A stretch of 64,000 bases of DNA from Modestobacter lapidis (GCA_019779905.1 JABAKE010000005.1:1-64000), one strand, 5' to 3'; shown: positions 10,112 to 19,590, counted from the stretch's first letter. Numbers and translations: made by a program. Notes: generated by a model not told the origin, from the letters alone.

Positions 10112-10459
10112 TCACCGCCCGGCGGCGTCACCTCGGTCGGGGCCCTGGGTCTCGTTCTCGGATTCCGCTCCCGGGGCCTGCGGGTCCATGCGTTCGAGGC
10201 GCTGCCGGATCGCCGCGACGTTGAGCGTGAGGTCCTCGAGCGCCTCGACGGCGCGCGTGGCCAGCGCGAACGAGAGGTTCTCGCGCTGTCGGCCGGGACT
10301 GGGCTCGCGGCTGCCCAGCGAGGTCTCCGAGTGCTCGCGGGAACGACGCGTCGCGTGGGCCCACGGGTCGTCATCGCTTCGCTGATCGCCGAACATCTCG
10401 CGCAGCAACCGCTGCGCCCGTTCGAGGAACTCGCCCGGGTCAGGCCGGTCGGTGGCCAT
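10112..10459 (-). CDS. Small hydrophilic hypothetical protein with coiled-coil character
   Basis: 115 residues from an ATG at 10459 preceded by GAGAGGGG. Its N-terminus (GEFLERAQRLLREMFGD) and middle (ALATRAVEALEDLTLNVAAIRQRLERM) form heptad-like helices; the C-terminus is polar and probably disordered. No domain is recognised. The charged helices suggest a protein-binding or cell-division-associated role, but that is not established. Confidence 0.6.
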   Translation of the reverse strand: MATDRPDPGEFLERAQRLLREMFGDQRSDDDPWAHATRRSREHSETSLGSREPSPGRQRENLSFALATRAVEALEDLTLNVAAIRQRLERMDPQAPGAESENETQGPDRGDAAGR

Positions 10460-10642
10460 CCGTTCCCCTCTCAGCTCTGGTCGAGCGCGTCGCGCGGACC
10501 GGGGGTGGCCGTTCCGCGGCCACGCGACCAACCTACGACCACGAGCTCCTCCGCAGTAGCCCGCGGCGGCCGATCGACGTCCGGAGTCCGCGGACCCGGT
10601 CTCGGCACGCCACCGCCGATGCGGTACGCCTGCGCTCGTACG

Positions 10643-11098
10643 TCAGGGTGTGTCCGAGGGAGTCGGAAGCAGCCAGAGCCCGCTCGCCACCGCGCCGTAC
10701 AGCAGCGCCGGGCCGGTGTGCGGCAGTCGCTTCCCGGAGGCTGCGCGTGCCTGTCCGTGGCGGAAGGCCGCCCGTTCGGCGACGAGGAGCGAGCCGATCG
10801 ACCCGGCGGAGACGACGGCCACCAACGCGAGGACGGCGGCCTTGCCCCTGGCGGGAAGCGACCTGAAGACCGCCGAGGGTGCGGCGCCGTCGTCGGGCTC
10901 CTGCCCCTCGCGTGCGGTGGCCCATGCCGCGCGAAGCTCCGGCACGGATGCGGCGAAGGTGACGGCCGTGAGCCCTGCCTTCGCCCAGCCGCGCGCCGTG
11001 CGCGAGGACATGAAGTCGGGCGTGGCGTAGTACCCGGTGGTCCCGACTCCGGTGACCACGGCTGCGACTGCCCGGAACGGTGGTGGTGTGGTGCTCAT
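10643..11098 (-). CDS. Small integral membrane protein, unknown function
   Basis: 151 residues from an ATG at 11098. Hydrophobic segments occur at about residues 7-22, 40-57, 84-108 and 125-145, so three to four membrane helices are likely. Polar loops contain an acidic PDDGAAP stretch. No family is recognised. It is divergent from the AraC regulator gene with about 200 bases between the starts. Confidence 0.6.
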   Translation of the reverse strand: MSTTPPPFRAVAAVVTGVGTTGYYATPDFMSSRTARGWAKAGLTAVTFAASVPELRAAWATAREGQEPDDGAAPSAVFRSLPARGKAAVLALVAVVSAGSIGSLLVAERAAFRHGQARAASGKRLPHTGPALLYGAVASGLWLLPTPSDTP

Positions 11099-11233
11099 GC
11101 CGCGATTGTGTCGTGCGGAAGCTGCCAGCAGCGGCCACCGCAGTTGCCAGGCCGGCGACAGGAGAACCTCCATGGGACCCAGCGGCCCTGGGGTCCTGCG
11201 TGGTCGGACTGGCTCATCGCCGGCTATCGCCGC

Positions 11234-11263
11234 TTGACGGCCGTGTGGTTCGCAACACATATT
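11234..11263 (+). promoter_or_regulatory. Sigma70-like promoter of the AraC gene
   Basis: TTGACG (11234-11239) and CATATT (11258-11263) are separated by 18 bases, a close match to a primary sigma factor promoter in otherwise GC-rich DNA. The AraC start with its GGAGG lies about 35 bases downstream. Confidence 0.5.
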
Positions 11264-11297
11264 CGCCCAACTGCCGGGTGGAGTGGAGGCGTGCCGC

Positions 11298-12257
11298 GTG
11301 ACCCATCTCTTCGATACGCGGCGGGTCGACATGTCCGACCGCAGGGACTACTGGCTGCAGACCGTCTGCCGGAACATCTTTCCTGTTGACTTCGATCCCC
11401 GGCTCGACGTCCAGCCCCAGGCCGCCATGGCGTGCACGAGCGTGGGGGCCTTGTCGATGCGCGAGGTGGTCGGCGGGAACCACGTCTACGTCCGGGACGA
11501 GGACCACGTACGCCGGTCGGACCCGGAGAGCTTCCAGGTCGGCATTCCGACGAGGGGCTCCTCCATGCTCATCCAGGACGGCCGCGAGGCCCAGCTCGAC
11601 CCCGGCGACATGGTGCTGTGGGACAGCTCGCGTCCCTACACGCTGGTCATGGCCGAGCGTTTCCGTTGGCACGTCTTCCTGCTGCCGAAGCAGGACCTTC
11701 GCCGGTCTGCTGCCGAGCTGCGCTGCCTCACGGCGCGGCCCATCCGCGCCGGCACGGGCGGGGTGCCGGACGTGGTGTCGCACTTCCTGCTCGACCTGGC
11801 GGCACGCGGGCGTCAGCTCGAGGGAGATCCGTCTGCCGCGGTGCTCGGTGAGGCCGCCGGCGACCTGATCGGAACCCTGATCCGGTCCGAGTTCGGAATG
11901 CCGTGGCAGGTCGGCAAACCCGAGGACGTACTGCGCAACCGGGCGCGCCACTTCATCGCCGAGCACCATCACGACCCGGCGCTCAGCCCGACCCTGATCG
12001 CCGCGGCCGTGGGCGTATCGGTGCGAAGCCTGCACCAGCTCTTCCTGGGTTCCGACGAGACGGTCATGGACTGCGTCCGCGGCACCCGGCTCGCCGCGAT
12101 CCACGCGGATCTCGCCGACCCCAGGCTCGCCCACCGCTCCATCGGGCGGATCGCGGCCATGCACGGGCTGCCCAACGCGACGGTGTTCGCCCGCATGTTC
12201 AAGAACGAGTACGACGTGACCCCGCGCGAGTTCCGGGTCGCCGCAGCCCTGAGCTGA
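11298..12257 (+). CDS. AraC family transcriptional regulator
   Basis: 319 residues from GTG 11298, which has GGAGG eight bases upstream; a GTG 15 bases earlier lacks one. Residues about 1-190 are an AraC_binding_2-type sensing domain (MVLWDSSRPYTLVMAERFRW is typical). Residues about 205-319 are the double HTH, with LIAAAVGVSVRSLHQLF and SIGRIAAMHGLPNATVFARMFK ending in DVTPREFR. Regulators of this subfamily control aromatic and solvent catabolism. Placement directly upstream of the carboxylase operon suggests it is its activator. Confidence 0.9.
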   Translation: MTHLFDTRRVDMSDRRDYWLQTVCRNIFPVDFDPRLDVQPQAAMACTSVGALSMREVVGGNHVYVRDEDHVRRSDPESFQVGIPTRGSSMLIQDGREAQLDPGDMVLWDSSRPYTLVMAERFRWHVFLLPKQDLRRSAAELRCLTARPIRAGTGGVPDVVSHFLLDLAARGRQLEGDPSAAVLGEAAGDLIGTLIRSEFGMPWQVGKPEDVLRNRARHFIAEHHHDPALSPTLIAAAVGVSVRSLHQLFLGSDETVMDCVRGTRLAAIHADLADPRLAHRSIGRIAAMHGLPNATVFARMFKNEYDVTPREFRVAAALS

Positions 12258-12269
12258 GCACGCGCGATC

Positions 12270-12309
12270 GCTGGAGTCGACCCAGAGCGCAGGGTTCTCG
12301 ACTCCCAGC
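12270..12309 (+). terminator. Stem-loop behind the AraC gene
   Basis: GCTGGAGTCGA (12270-12280) pairs with TCGACTCCCAGC (12298-12309) with a single bulged base and a 17-base loop, 12 bases after the AraC stop. It could be a weak terminator separating the regulator from the carboxylase operon. Confidence 0.4.
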
Positions 12310-12397
12310 GCGGGCTTGCCCTTCCGTCGTTGTCCTCGACGTGGCGGCCGTCACAGGCTGGGGCTCGACCCGCCTTCCTGTGGCGCGGATCGCGTCA

Positions 12398-12414
12398 GGA
12401 GGACCTGGTCCTCC
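12398..12414. promoter_or_regulatory. Perfect palindrome upstream of the carboxylase operon
   Basis: GGAGGACC-T-GGTCCTCC is an inverted repeat with 8-base arms and a 1-base centre, 25 bases before the first carboxylase gene. It may be an operator or a 5'-leader hairpin; the close centre favours protein binding to DNA over an RNA loop. Confidence 0.5.
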
Positions 12415-12439
12415 GACCTACCGACGGGAGTTCCCCGCG

Positions 12440-14335
12440 ATGTACAAGGTCGACATCGACACCGGCGGCACGATGACCGACGCCCTGGTCAGCGGCGAAG
12501 GCCGGGTGGCGTCGCTCAAGGTGGAAACCACCCCGCACGACGTCACCATCGCCTTCGTCAGCATCCTCGAGGCCGCGACCTCGGAGCTCGGTTTCGACAG
12601 CCTCCGCTCCTTCCTCGAACACGTGGAGGTGATCCGCTGGTCGTCGACGATCACCTCGAACGTGCTGGCGCAGCGGGTCGGCCCGAAGCTGGGCCTGCTG
12701 GTCACCGCAGGGCACGAGACCGACCTCTACGACGCCGCCGCAGCGAGCACCGTGATCGGGACCCTGGTAGAGGCCGACGACATCACCGGCATCGAGACCG
12801 ACGCCTCGGAGCAGCAGGTGCGGCTGGCGGTGAAGTCGTTGCTGGACCGCGGCATCCGCCGCATCAACATCAGTCTTGCGGGGGCCTTCCCGGATGGCGC
12901 GGCCGAGGCCCGGATCGTCGAGATGATCGGGAAGGACTACCCCGACCACTTCCTCGGCTCCATCCCGGCGCTGGCCGGCACCGAGGTGATGCTGCGGCCG
13001 GACGACAGCACGCGCACGATCGCGTCCCTGATGAACGCCTATGTGCACCCCTCGCTGGCGTCGACGCTCTACCGCGCTGAGGAGATCGTTCGCGATCAGC
13101 ACGGCTGGCAGGGCAACGTGCTGATCGGTCACATCAACGGCGGTATGGCGCGGATCGGGAAGACCAGGGCTTTCGACACGATCGAGTCGGGGCCCCTGTT
13201 CGGGACCTACGCCTCGGCGGCCGCCGCCGAGGAGTTCGGTGACGGCAAGGTCATCGCCATCGACGTGGGTGGCACCACGGCGAAGGCCAGCGCCGTCGAC
13301 AACGGTCGCGTCGTGCTCAAGGCCGAGGGCGACCTGTTCGACATCCCGCTCAAGTTCGACTTCCCGCTGTTGCGGTCGATCGCGCTGGGCGGCGGATCGG
13401 TCGCCCGCGTGTCCGACGGGAGAGTCACGCTGGGGCCCGACAGCATGGGCGCGGCCCCGGGCCCTGCGGCGTACGGACTGGGCGGCCGGAACGCGACCAT
13501 CACCGACGCTTTCGTCGTGTGTGGCCTGTTGAACCCGACCGAGTTCCTGGGCGGCAGGCGTCAACTCGATGCCGGGCGCGCACGCAAGGCCCTGGACAGG
13601 CACATCGGTGGACCGCTGGAGCTGACCACCGAGCAGGCCGGGCTGGCCGTCGTCGAGGCCGCCTGGGACACCGTGGCGCAGCTCGCCCGGGAGACGGCCG
13701 AGGAGGTCGGCTGGGACCCGTCGGCGTGCGTCGTCTACGCATACGGCGGCAACGGGCCGTTGTTCGCAACCGCCGTCGCCGACCGGCTCGGCGCCCGGAC
13801 CGCCCGGTTCTTCGGATACGGCGCCGTCTACTCGGCGTTGGGCTCGGCCATCTCGGATGTGGTCCACGTGTACGAATCGGCGCTGACCGGAGCCGACCAC
13901 CTCGCGAGCGCCGGTGCGGCCCTGGCCGCCGAAGCAGCTCGCGACCTGCGCGGCGAGGGGTTCGACCCGGACGATGCAGTCCTGGAGTGGGAGCTGCGAT
14001 CCGATACCGCAGCCACCCGCGGCCGCGGTGGCGATCCCCGAGCACTCCTCGACGGTCTCGACGGCAAGCCGACCCTGGTCCGCCTGACCGCCCGCTACCC
14101 CCTGCCGCGGATCGAGCGCCCGGAGATGGTGGGCAACGGCGCCGGACAGACGACCAGCCGGACGACCATCCACGGGGACACCCCGTGCCACAGCCCGACC
14201 GCGGTCGTCGGCCGAGAGCTGTCCGGACCGTTGGTCGTCGACGGATCCAGCTACACCTGGCTCGTCCCGCCGGGGTGGCGTCTCGCAACGGATGCACGCG
14301 GAGATGCGTCTTTGACCCCCGAAGGGATCTCGTGA
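12440..14335 (+). CDS. apcA: Acetophenone carboxylase-type subunit, HyuA-like (ApcA)
   Basis: 631 residues (about 66 kDa) of the hydantoinase A/oxoprolinase ASKHA-like family. KVDIDTGGTMTDALV is the N-terminal phosphate loop, and VIAIDVGGTTAKAS the second nucleotide-binding segment. GGGSVARVSDG and GPDSMGAAPGPAAYGLGG are typical, followed by YAYGGNGPLF. Family members activate substrates with ATP; in acetophenone carboxylase two such subunits handle substrate enolate and carboxyphosphate chemistry. The start follows GGGAG by about ten bases; a long upstream frame is overlap with the AraC gene. It is the first of five genes joined by 1-4 base overlaps. Confidence 0.82.
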   Translation: MYKVDIDTGGTMTDALVSGEGRVASLKVETTPHDVTIAFVSILEAATSELGFDSLRSFLEHVEVIRWSSTITSNVLAQRVGPKLGLLVTAGHETDLYDAAAASTVIGTLVEADDITGIETDASEQQVRLAVKSLLDRGIRRINISLAGAFPDGAAEARIVEMIGKDYPDHFLGSIPALAGTEVMLRPDDSTRTIASLMNAYVHPSLASTLYRAEEIVRDQHGWQGNVLIGHINGGMARIGKTRAFDTIESGPLFGTYASAAAAEEFGDGKVIAIDVGGTTAKASAVDNGRVVLKAEGDLFDIPLKFDFPLLRSIALGGGSVARVSDGRVTLGPDSMGAAPGPAAYGLGGRNATITDAFVVCGLLNPTEFLGGRRQLDAGRARKALDRHIGGPLELTTEQAGLAVVEAAWDTVAQLARETAEEVGWDPSACVVYAYGGNGPLFATAVADRLGARTARFFGYGAVYSALGSAISDVVHVYESALTGADHLASAGAALAAEAARDLRGEGFDPDDAVLEWELRSDTAATRGRGGDPRALLDGLDGKPTLVRLTARYPLPRIERPEMVGNGAGQTTSRTTIHGDTPCHSPTAVVGRELSGPLVVDGSSYTWLVPPGWRLATDARGDASLTPEGIS

Positions 14336-14709
14336 TGGGCACACTGCATTTCGCCGAGTACATCGACGCCAACCTCGACACCGAGCGCTGGTCCTGCCAC
14401 GAATGTGGTCAGGACCTGGGTGACCTTCGCGGCAACTACAAGCGCGGCCTGCTCGTCGCCGAGCGGGACCCACGTGAGATCCACGAACCCGTGCTCGAGG
14501 GCGAGTACACGTTCGCCCCGAAGAGCGACTGGATCCGGATCATCGAGTTCTACTGCCCCAGGTGCGGCCGGCAGGTGGAAACCCAGTACCTGCCGCCCGG
14601 TCACCCCCTCACCCAGGACACGGAACTGGACGTGGATGCGGTCAAGCAGCGCATCGCGGCCGGCGTGGTGCGCATCAACGACGACGGAAAGCTGGAGGCT
14701 GCCCGATGA
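14335..14709 (+). CDS. apcB: Small zinc-ribbon carboxylase subunit (ApcB-like)
   Basis: 124 residues with two cysteine pairs, CHEC (about residues 21-24) and CPRC (about 71-74), spaced as a zinc ribbon. The ATG shares its A with the TGA of the preceding subunit. Its size (about 14 kDa) and position between two HyuA-like subunits match the small subunit of acetophenone carboxylase. A similar small gamma subunit with Cys pairs is found in acetone carboxylases. The role is probably structural or metal binding rather than catalytic (inference). Confidence 0.78.
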   Translation: MGTLHFAEYIDANLDTERWSCHECGQDLGDLRGNYKRGLLVAERDPREIHEPVLEGEYTFAPKSDWIRIIEFYCPRCGRQVETQYLPPGHPLTQDTELDVDAVKQRIAAGVVRINDDGKLEAAR

Positions 14710-16871
14710 AGGCCATCGACATCGACGTGGGTGGCACCTTCACCGACCTGGTGCTGACCTGGGACGACCAGCGGTACGTCGCCAAGTCGCCGACCACGCC
14801 CTACGACCTCTCGGTCTGCTTCCTCAACGTGCTCAACGCCGGCGTGGGCCAGCTCGGACGCACCCTCGACGAGGTGCTGCCCGAGGTCGAGGTGGTCCGC
14901 TACTCGACGACGGTCGCCATGAACCGGCTCATCGAGCGCAAGGGGCCCCGGCTCGGACTCATCACCACCGAGGGGCACGAGGACGCGATCCTCATCGGAC
15001 GGGGCTCCCAGTGGACGGACGGCACCCGGCTTGCCGAACGCCGCAATCTCGCGGTGCAGTTCAAGCCGAAGCCGCTGGTGGAGCGGGACATGATCGTCGG
15101 TATCACCGAAAGGGTCGACTCGGCCGGGAGCGTGGTGCGCGAACTCGACGAGGACGACGTCCGTACCAAGCTGCGCGAGCTGGTCGACAAGGGCGCCCGA
15201 GCGATCGCGGTATCGCTGCTGTGGTCCTTCGTGAATCCCGAGCACGAACTGCGGATCCGCAAGATCATCCGCGAGGAGTACAAGGGCTACCACGTCGGCT
15301 ACCTGCCGGTCGTGCTCAGCCACGAGGTGGTCGGCAAGGTCGGTGAGTACGAGCGCACCATGACCGCGATCCTCGACGCGTACCTGCAGACCAGCATCAA
15401 GTTCGAGCTGGAGACCACCTGGGACGAGTTGCGCAAGCACGGCTACACCGGCACGTTCCTGCTCACGCACAACACCGGTGGCAGCGCAGAGATCTTCAAG
15501 ACCACCGCCAGCCGAACGTTCAACGGTGGCCCGGTCGCCGGTCTGATGGGCTGCTACCACATCGGTCAGGCGCTCGGGTTCCGGAACGTCATCGCATCGG
15601 ATGTCGGAGGTACCAGTTTCGACACCGGCATGGTCGTCGATGCCTCGGTGCGAAGCTACGAGTTCCGGCCGATCATCGACCGGTGGATGGTCGGCATCTC
15701 GATGCTGCAGACCACCACCATGGGCGCCGGCGGCGGATCGATCGCCTGGATCAACGAGCTGCTCGGCGGACGCCTCGAGGTCGGGCCGAAGTCGGCCGGC
15801 TCCTATCCAGGCCCGGCCTGCTACGACCTGGGCGGCACCGACCCCACCGTGACCGACGCCGACGTGGTCCTGGGCTACATCGCCCCGGACGGCTACTTCG
15901 GCGGCAAGATGCCGCTCGACCGGGACAAGGCGGTCGCCGCGATCCAGACCAGGATCGCCGATCCGCTCGGCGTGTCGGTCGACGAGGCGGCGGCCATGAT
16001 CCGTCGGATCGTGGAGAGCAACATGGCTTCGGCGATCAAGCGTGAGGTCCATCTGCGTGGCTACCACCCGGAGGACTTCGTCCTCTTCGCCTTCGGCGGC
16101 GGTGGTCCCACCCATGTGGCCGGCTATCGATCCGACGTGCCGGCGGCCGTGATCTTCCCGCAGGCGCCGGTGTTCTCGGCGCTCGGCAGCTCGGTCATGG
16201 ACATCATGCACGTCTACGAGCAGAGCGGCCGGATGCAGTTCATGGCCCCGGTCTCCGAGGAGATCGTCGTGGACAGGGCGGCGTTCAACGCCAAGGTGGA
16301 CACGATGATCAACCAGGCGCAGGTCGACCTGGAAGCCGAGGGCCTCGGTGACTCCGACCCGGTGTTCAGCGTGGAGCTCGACATGCTCTACGGCGGTCTG
16401 GTCCAGGTCAAGCGCGTGTCGTGCCCGGTGCTCAGGATCGATTCCGATGACGATGCGCAGCGGCTCTACGACGCGTTCGAGAAGGAGTTCTCCGAGGCGT
16501 TCAGCCCGCACGTGGTGAACAAGCCGGGAGGTGTGTTCATCGACGGCATCGTGCTCAAGGCGACCGTCGTCACCGAGAAGATGTCGCTACCGCTGCACGA
16601 GCTGCAGCCGGCCGATCCTTCGGCCGCCAGGGCCGGCACCAGGTCGGCGTACTGGCCGGAGTACGGCGAGCGACGTGACACCGACATCTACCGGTTCGAC
16701 GACCTGGTTCCCGGAAACGTGCTCGTGGGTCCGGCCATCTCCGAGATGGAGTTCTCCACCATCGTCATACCCCCGGGGCAACAGATGCGGATCGACCAGC
16801 ACGGCCTCGGCATCCTCGAAGACCAGGCGCTGACGGTGACCGCCAACGATGCAGCGGAGGTACGGGCATGA
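14706..16871 (+). CDS. apcC: Acetophenone carboxylase-type subunit, HyuA-like (ApcC)
   Basis: 721 residues, a second hydantoinase A-like subunit, longer than the first as in the Aromatoleum enzyme. KAIDIDVGGTFTDLVLTW is the N-terminal phosphate loop; NTGGSAEIF, TFNGGPVAGLMG and ASDVGGTSFDTGMV are typical HyuA core motifs, followed by GAGGGSIAWI and GPKSAGSYPGPACYDLGG. The ATG overlaps the preceding stop by ATGA. With the first HyuA-like subunit it would form the two ATP-using halves of an acetophenone-type carboxylase core. Confidence 0.85.
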   Translation: MKAIDIDVGGTFTDLVLTWDDQRYVAKSPTTPYDLSVCFLNVLNAGVGQLGRTLDEVLPEVEVVRYSTTVAMNRLIERKGPRLGLITTEGHEDAILIGRGSQWTDGTRLAERRNLAVQFKPKPLVERDMIVGITERVDSAGSVVRELDEDDVRTKLRELVDKGARAIAVSLLWSFVNPEHELRIRKIIREEYKGYHVGYLPVVLSHEVVGKVGEYERTMTAILDAYLQTSIKFELETTWDELRKHGYTGTFLLTHNTGGSAEIFKTTASRTFNGGPVAGLMGCYHIGQALGFRNVIASDVGGTSFDTGMVVDASVRSYEFRPIIDRWMVGISMLQTTTMGAGGGSIAWINELLGGRLEVGPKSAGSYPGPACYDLGGTDPTVTDADVVLGYIAPDGYFGGKMPLDRDKAVAAIQTRIADPLGVSVDEAAAMIRRIVESNMASAIKREVHLRGYHPEDFVLFAFGGGGPTHVAGYRSDVPAAVIFPQAPVFSALGSSVMDIMHVYEQSGRMQFMAPVSEEIVVDRAAFNAKVDTMINQAQVDLEAEGLGDSDPVFSVELDMLYGGLVQVKRVSCPVLRIDSDDDAQRLYDAFEKEFSEAFSPHVVNKPGGVFIDGIVLKATVVTEKMSLPLHELQPADPSAARAGTRSAYWPEYGERRDTDIYRFDDLVPGNVLVGPAISEMEFSTIVIPPGQQMRIDQHGLGILEDQALTVTANDAAEVRA

Positions 16872-18928
16872 GCTACCCCACCAAGGAAGAGAAGCTCGCC
16901 GCGCTGAAGGTGACCGAGCCTTCCGAGTACGAACTCGGGTGCGTCGACCTGGTGAAGCCGGGCGACTACGAGATCGGCGTGCAGCGCACCAACGACATGG
17001 TCGACGAGGGCTACGAAGTGTTCATGCGGAGCTCGCGGTCATCGATGGGCGTCGCGGGTGACTCGATCGTCGCGATCTTCAATGCCCGGGGAGACCTGGT
17101 CAATGCGTCGGCCGGGACCTACCTGCACGCGATCATCCCCCCGATCGTGATCAAGTTCATCCTCAAGCGGTACTCGGAGAACCCCGGCATCAACGACGGC
17201 GACGTCTGGTACACCAACGACGCTCTCTACGGCGGCATCCACAACCCCGACCAGTGCGCGATCATGCCGGTCTTCTTCGACGGCGATCTGGTCGCCTGGA
17301 CGGCCGCGCTGTCGCACACGACCGAGACCGGAGCGATCGAGCCTGGTGGCATGCCGCTGACGGCGACCTCCCGGTTCGAGGAAGGCATGAACCTCCCGCC
17401 GATGCGGGTGGGACAGAACTTCAGGATCAACTCCGACATCCTGGAGATGTTCGCCGCCTTCGGCATCCGGGCCACCGACAACGTGACCGTCGACATGCGC
17501 GCCCGTGCGACCACCTGTGACAGGGTGCGCGTCCGGTTGCTGGAGATGTTCGAGCGCGAGGGCAAGGAATTCGCGATCGGCCTGCTGCGCAAGATGCTGA
17601 TCGAGGCGGAGGAGGGCGCACGCAAGCGAGTGAGCCACTGGTGCGACGGCGTCTACCGGAACGTGACGTTCAGCGATGCCGCGGGCCTGCAGCCGGGCCT
17701 GATCCGGAACTGTGTGATGACCATGACCAAGAAGGGCGACCACCTCGCCTTCGACTTCACCGGGACCAGTCCGGAGAACCCGTCGTCGTACAACGCGCAC
17801 CCGCAGGCTGTGGTCGGCCACATGGCCAACTACATCTACGAGTACGTCTTCCACGATCTCCCGGTCAGCTCGGCCACCTTCCAGGCGGTCGACTTCATCT
17901 TCCCGGAGAACTCGATGCTCTCCCCGGACGCCCGGGCAGCCACCTCCAACTCGGTGATGGCGTGCACGGGGGTGATGAGCTCGGTGGCGAACTGCATCTC
18001 GCGGGCGAGGTTCGCCAGCGACGAGTGGACCCAGGTGGCGGCCAGTCAGGGCAATGGCGGGAACGCCATCGTCATCGCGGGCATCAGCCAGTGGGGGGCC
18101 AACTTCGCCGACATGATCGCCTACCCCATCAATACCGAGGGGCAGGGTGCCCGGGCGACCTCCGACGGCATGGACGCCTACGGCTTCCCGTGGTGCGGTT
18201 TCGGCCGGGCGCCCGACGTGGAGAGCATGGAGAACGAGTTCCCGTTGCTCTTGCCGTTCTCGTCGCACTGGAAGGACTCCGGGGGTGCGGGAAAGCACCG
18301 CGGCGGCGTCGGCACCGCCCAGCTCTGGGTCACCCACAACGTCCCGATGCTGTTCCAGATGGCGATCGCGGACAATTCCTCGATCCAGACGCCGCAGCCC
18401 CTCTTCGGCGGCTACTCCCAGCCCACGGTGCCCGGGATCGTGCTCGACGGCGTCGACGTCAAGGAACTCATGGCGAAGGCGAAGGCGGGGGCCGGCAGCA
18501 TCAGCTTCGAAGGCCTCCTCAGCGGCGACTTCGGGGGACGGGTGGTCACCAGCCAGTACGGCAGCCAGATCCACCCGGTCCTCGACGGCCAGACCGTCAT
18601 CGTGGGCCTGTCCACGGGCGGCACCGGATACGGTGATCCGCTGGATCGCGATCCCGCTGCGGTAGAGGTCGACGTCCGCAAGAACCTGGTGTCCATCGGG
18701 CAGGCGCACAGCCTGTACGGCGTGGTCGTCGACCCCACGAGCGGGCGGGTGGACGACGGGGCGACCACCGCGCGTCGCGCCGACCTGGTGGAGCAGCGTC
18801 TGGCACGAGGGGTGCCGTACGACGAGTTCGAGGCGACGTGGTCCACCAGGCGGCCCGATGAGTCGATCATGCAGTGGTTCGGCTCGTGGCCGGAGGGCAA
18901 CGTGGTGAACCCGGTCATGCGGCCATGA
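16868..18928 (+). CDS. apcD: Acetophenone carboxylase-type subunit, HyuB-like (ApcD)
   Basis: 686 residues of the hydantoinase B/oxoprolinase family. Characteristic stretches are SMGVAGDSIVAIFNARGDLV, GDVWYTNDALYGGIHNPDQ (metal and substrate region), SHTTETGAIEPGG, and the C-terminal GGAGKHRGGVGT. The length fits the roughly 75 kDa fourth subunit of acetophenone carboxylase. It overlaps its neighbours by ATGA at both ends. HyuB subunits carry the carboxylation site in this family. Confidence 0.85.
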   Translation: MSYPTKEEKLAALKVTEPSEYELGCVDLVKPGDYEIGVQRTNDMVDEGYEVFMRSSRSSMGVAGDSIVAIFNARGDLVNASAGTYLHAIIPPIVIKFILKRYSENPGINDGDVWYTNDALYGGIHNPDQCAIMPVFFDGDLVAWTAALSHTTETGAIEPGGMPLTATSRFEEGMNLPPMRVGQNFRINSDILEMFAAFGIRATDNVTVDMRARATTCDRVRVRLLEMFEREGKEFAIGLLRKMLIEAEEGARKRVSHWCDGVYRNVTFSDAAGLQPGLIRNCVMTMTKKGDHLAFDFTGTSPENPSSYNAHPQAVVGHMANYIYEYVFHDLPVSSATFQAVDFIFPENSMLSPDARAATSNSVMACTGVMSSVANCISRARFASDEWTQVAASQGNGGNAIVIAGISQWGANFADMIAYPINTEGQGARATSDGMDAYGFPWCGFGRAPDVESMENEFPLLLPFSSHWKDSGGAGKHRGGVGTAQLWVTHNVPMLFQMAIADNSSIQTPQPLFGGYSQPTVPGIVLDGVDVKELMAKAKAGAGSISFEGLLSGDFGGRVVTSQYGSQIHPVLDGQTVIVGLSTGGTGYGDPLDRDPAAVEVDVRKNLVSIGQAHSLYGVVVDPTSGRVDDGATTARRADLVEQRLARGVPYDEFEATWSTRRPDESIMQWFGSWPEGNVVNPVMRP

Positions 18929-19590
18929 GCAGGGCGGTCGTCCGGTCGTTGCTGGAGGGGGGCGAGGGCACCGTCGCGGTGCCCTTGGCCCTCGCTCCGG
19001 CCGCGCGGATCGCGGAGCGGGACTGGAAAGGGTTCCTGACCGATCCCACCCAGCTGGCCAATGGGTTGCGTGACCTGGTGAACGCGGTGAACCCGGACGG
19101 GGTGCCGCTGACGAGCGACGATGAGTTGCTGCGGGAGGCGACGGCCGGGGCCTGGTCACAGGGGGCGCACCTGCAGGCGGCTCAGGAGGCGGCCCGGAGG
19201 CTCCGGCAGACCCTGGGTGACCGGATGGCGCTGGTCGCGGTGCTGCCGGGTCCGGCTCGGGTTGCCGCGGCGACCGACAACGACCTGCCGGCGGCAGTGG
19301 GCCTGGTGCAGGCCCTGGGGGAGAGCCTGCTGGCTGCCGGTGCCGACGTCCTCCTGGTCCGGGACGAGGGGGAGTCGGACGCCGGGCTGTCGACATTGGC
19401 CAACATCGCCCGGTTCCACCGGGCGCTGGCCCTGGCCGTCGGGCAGCCGACCGGGGGGCTTCCGGAGGTCACCCGGCTACCCCTGCAGGCCCCGACGCCG
19501 GCCGAGGGAGTGGTGGTGACCGACGAGCAGCTACCACGGGACGTCGACTTCACGCTGCTGGAGGACTGGCTCGACGGCGTGCACGGGTAG
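18925..19590 (+). CDS. apcE: Fifth carboxylase-operon protein (ApcE-like, divergent)
   Basis: 221 residues, overlapping the HyuB-like gene by ATGA. No strong domain is recognised. The middle part (LVAVLPGPARVAAATDNDL then GLVQALGESLLAAGADVLLVRDEG) looks like beta-alpha units of a TIM-barrel such as the uroporphyrinogen decarboxylase fold. The acetophenone carboxylase of Aromatoleum has a fifth, non-core subunit of about 34 kDa that is needed for activity. Position makes this the counterpart, but it is clearly shorter, so the symbol rests on context only. Confidence 0.55.
   Translation: MSRAVVRSLLEGGEGTVAVPLALAPAARIAERDWKGFLTDPTQLANGLRDLVNAVNPDGVPLTSDDELLREATAGAWSQGAHLQAAQEAARRLRQTLGDRMALVAVLPGPARVAAATDNDLPAAVGLVQALGESLLAAGADVLLVRDEGESDAGLSTLANIARFHRALALAVGQPTGGLPEVTRLPLQAPTPAEGVVVTDEQLPRDVDFTLLEDWLDGVHG

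Noticed and set aside
14335-18928. Acetone carboxylase (acxABC)
   Set aside because: Acetone carboxylase has one HyuA-like, one HyuB-like and one small subunit; here there are two HyuA-like subunits with the zinc protein between them and a fifth gene, which fits the acetophenone type better.
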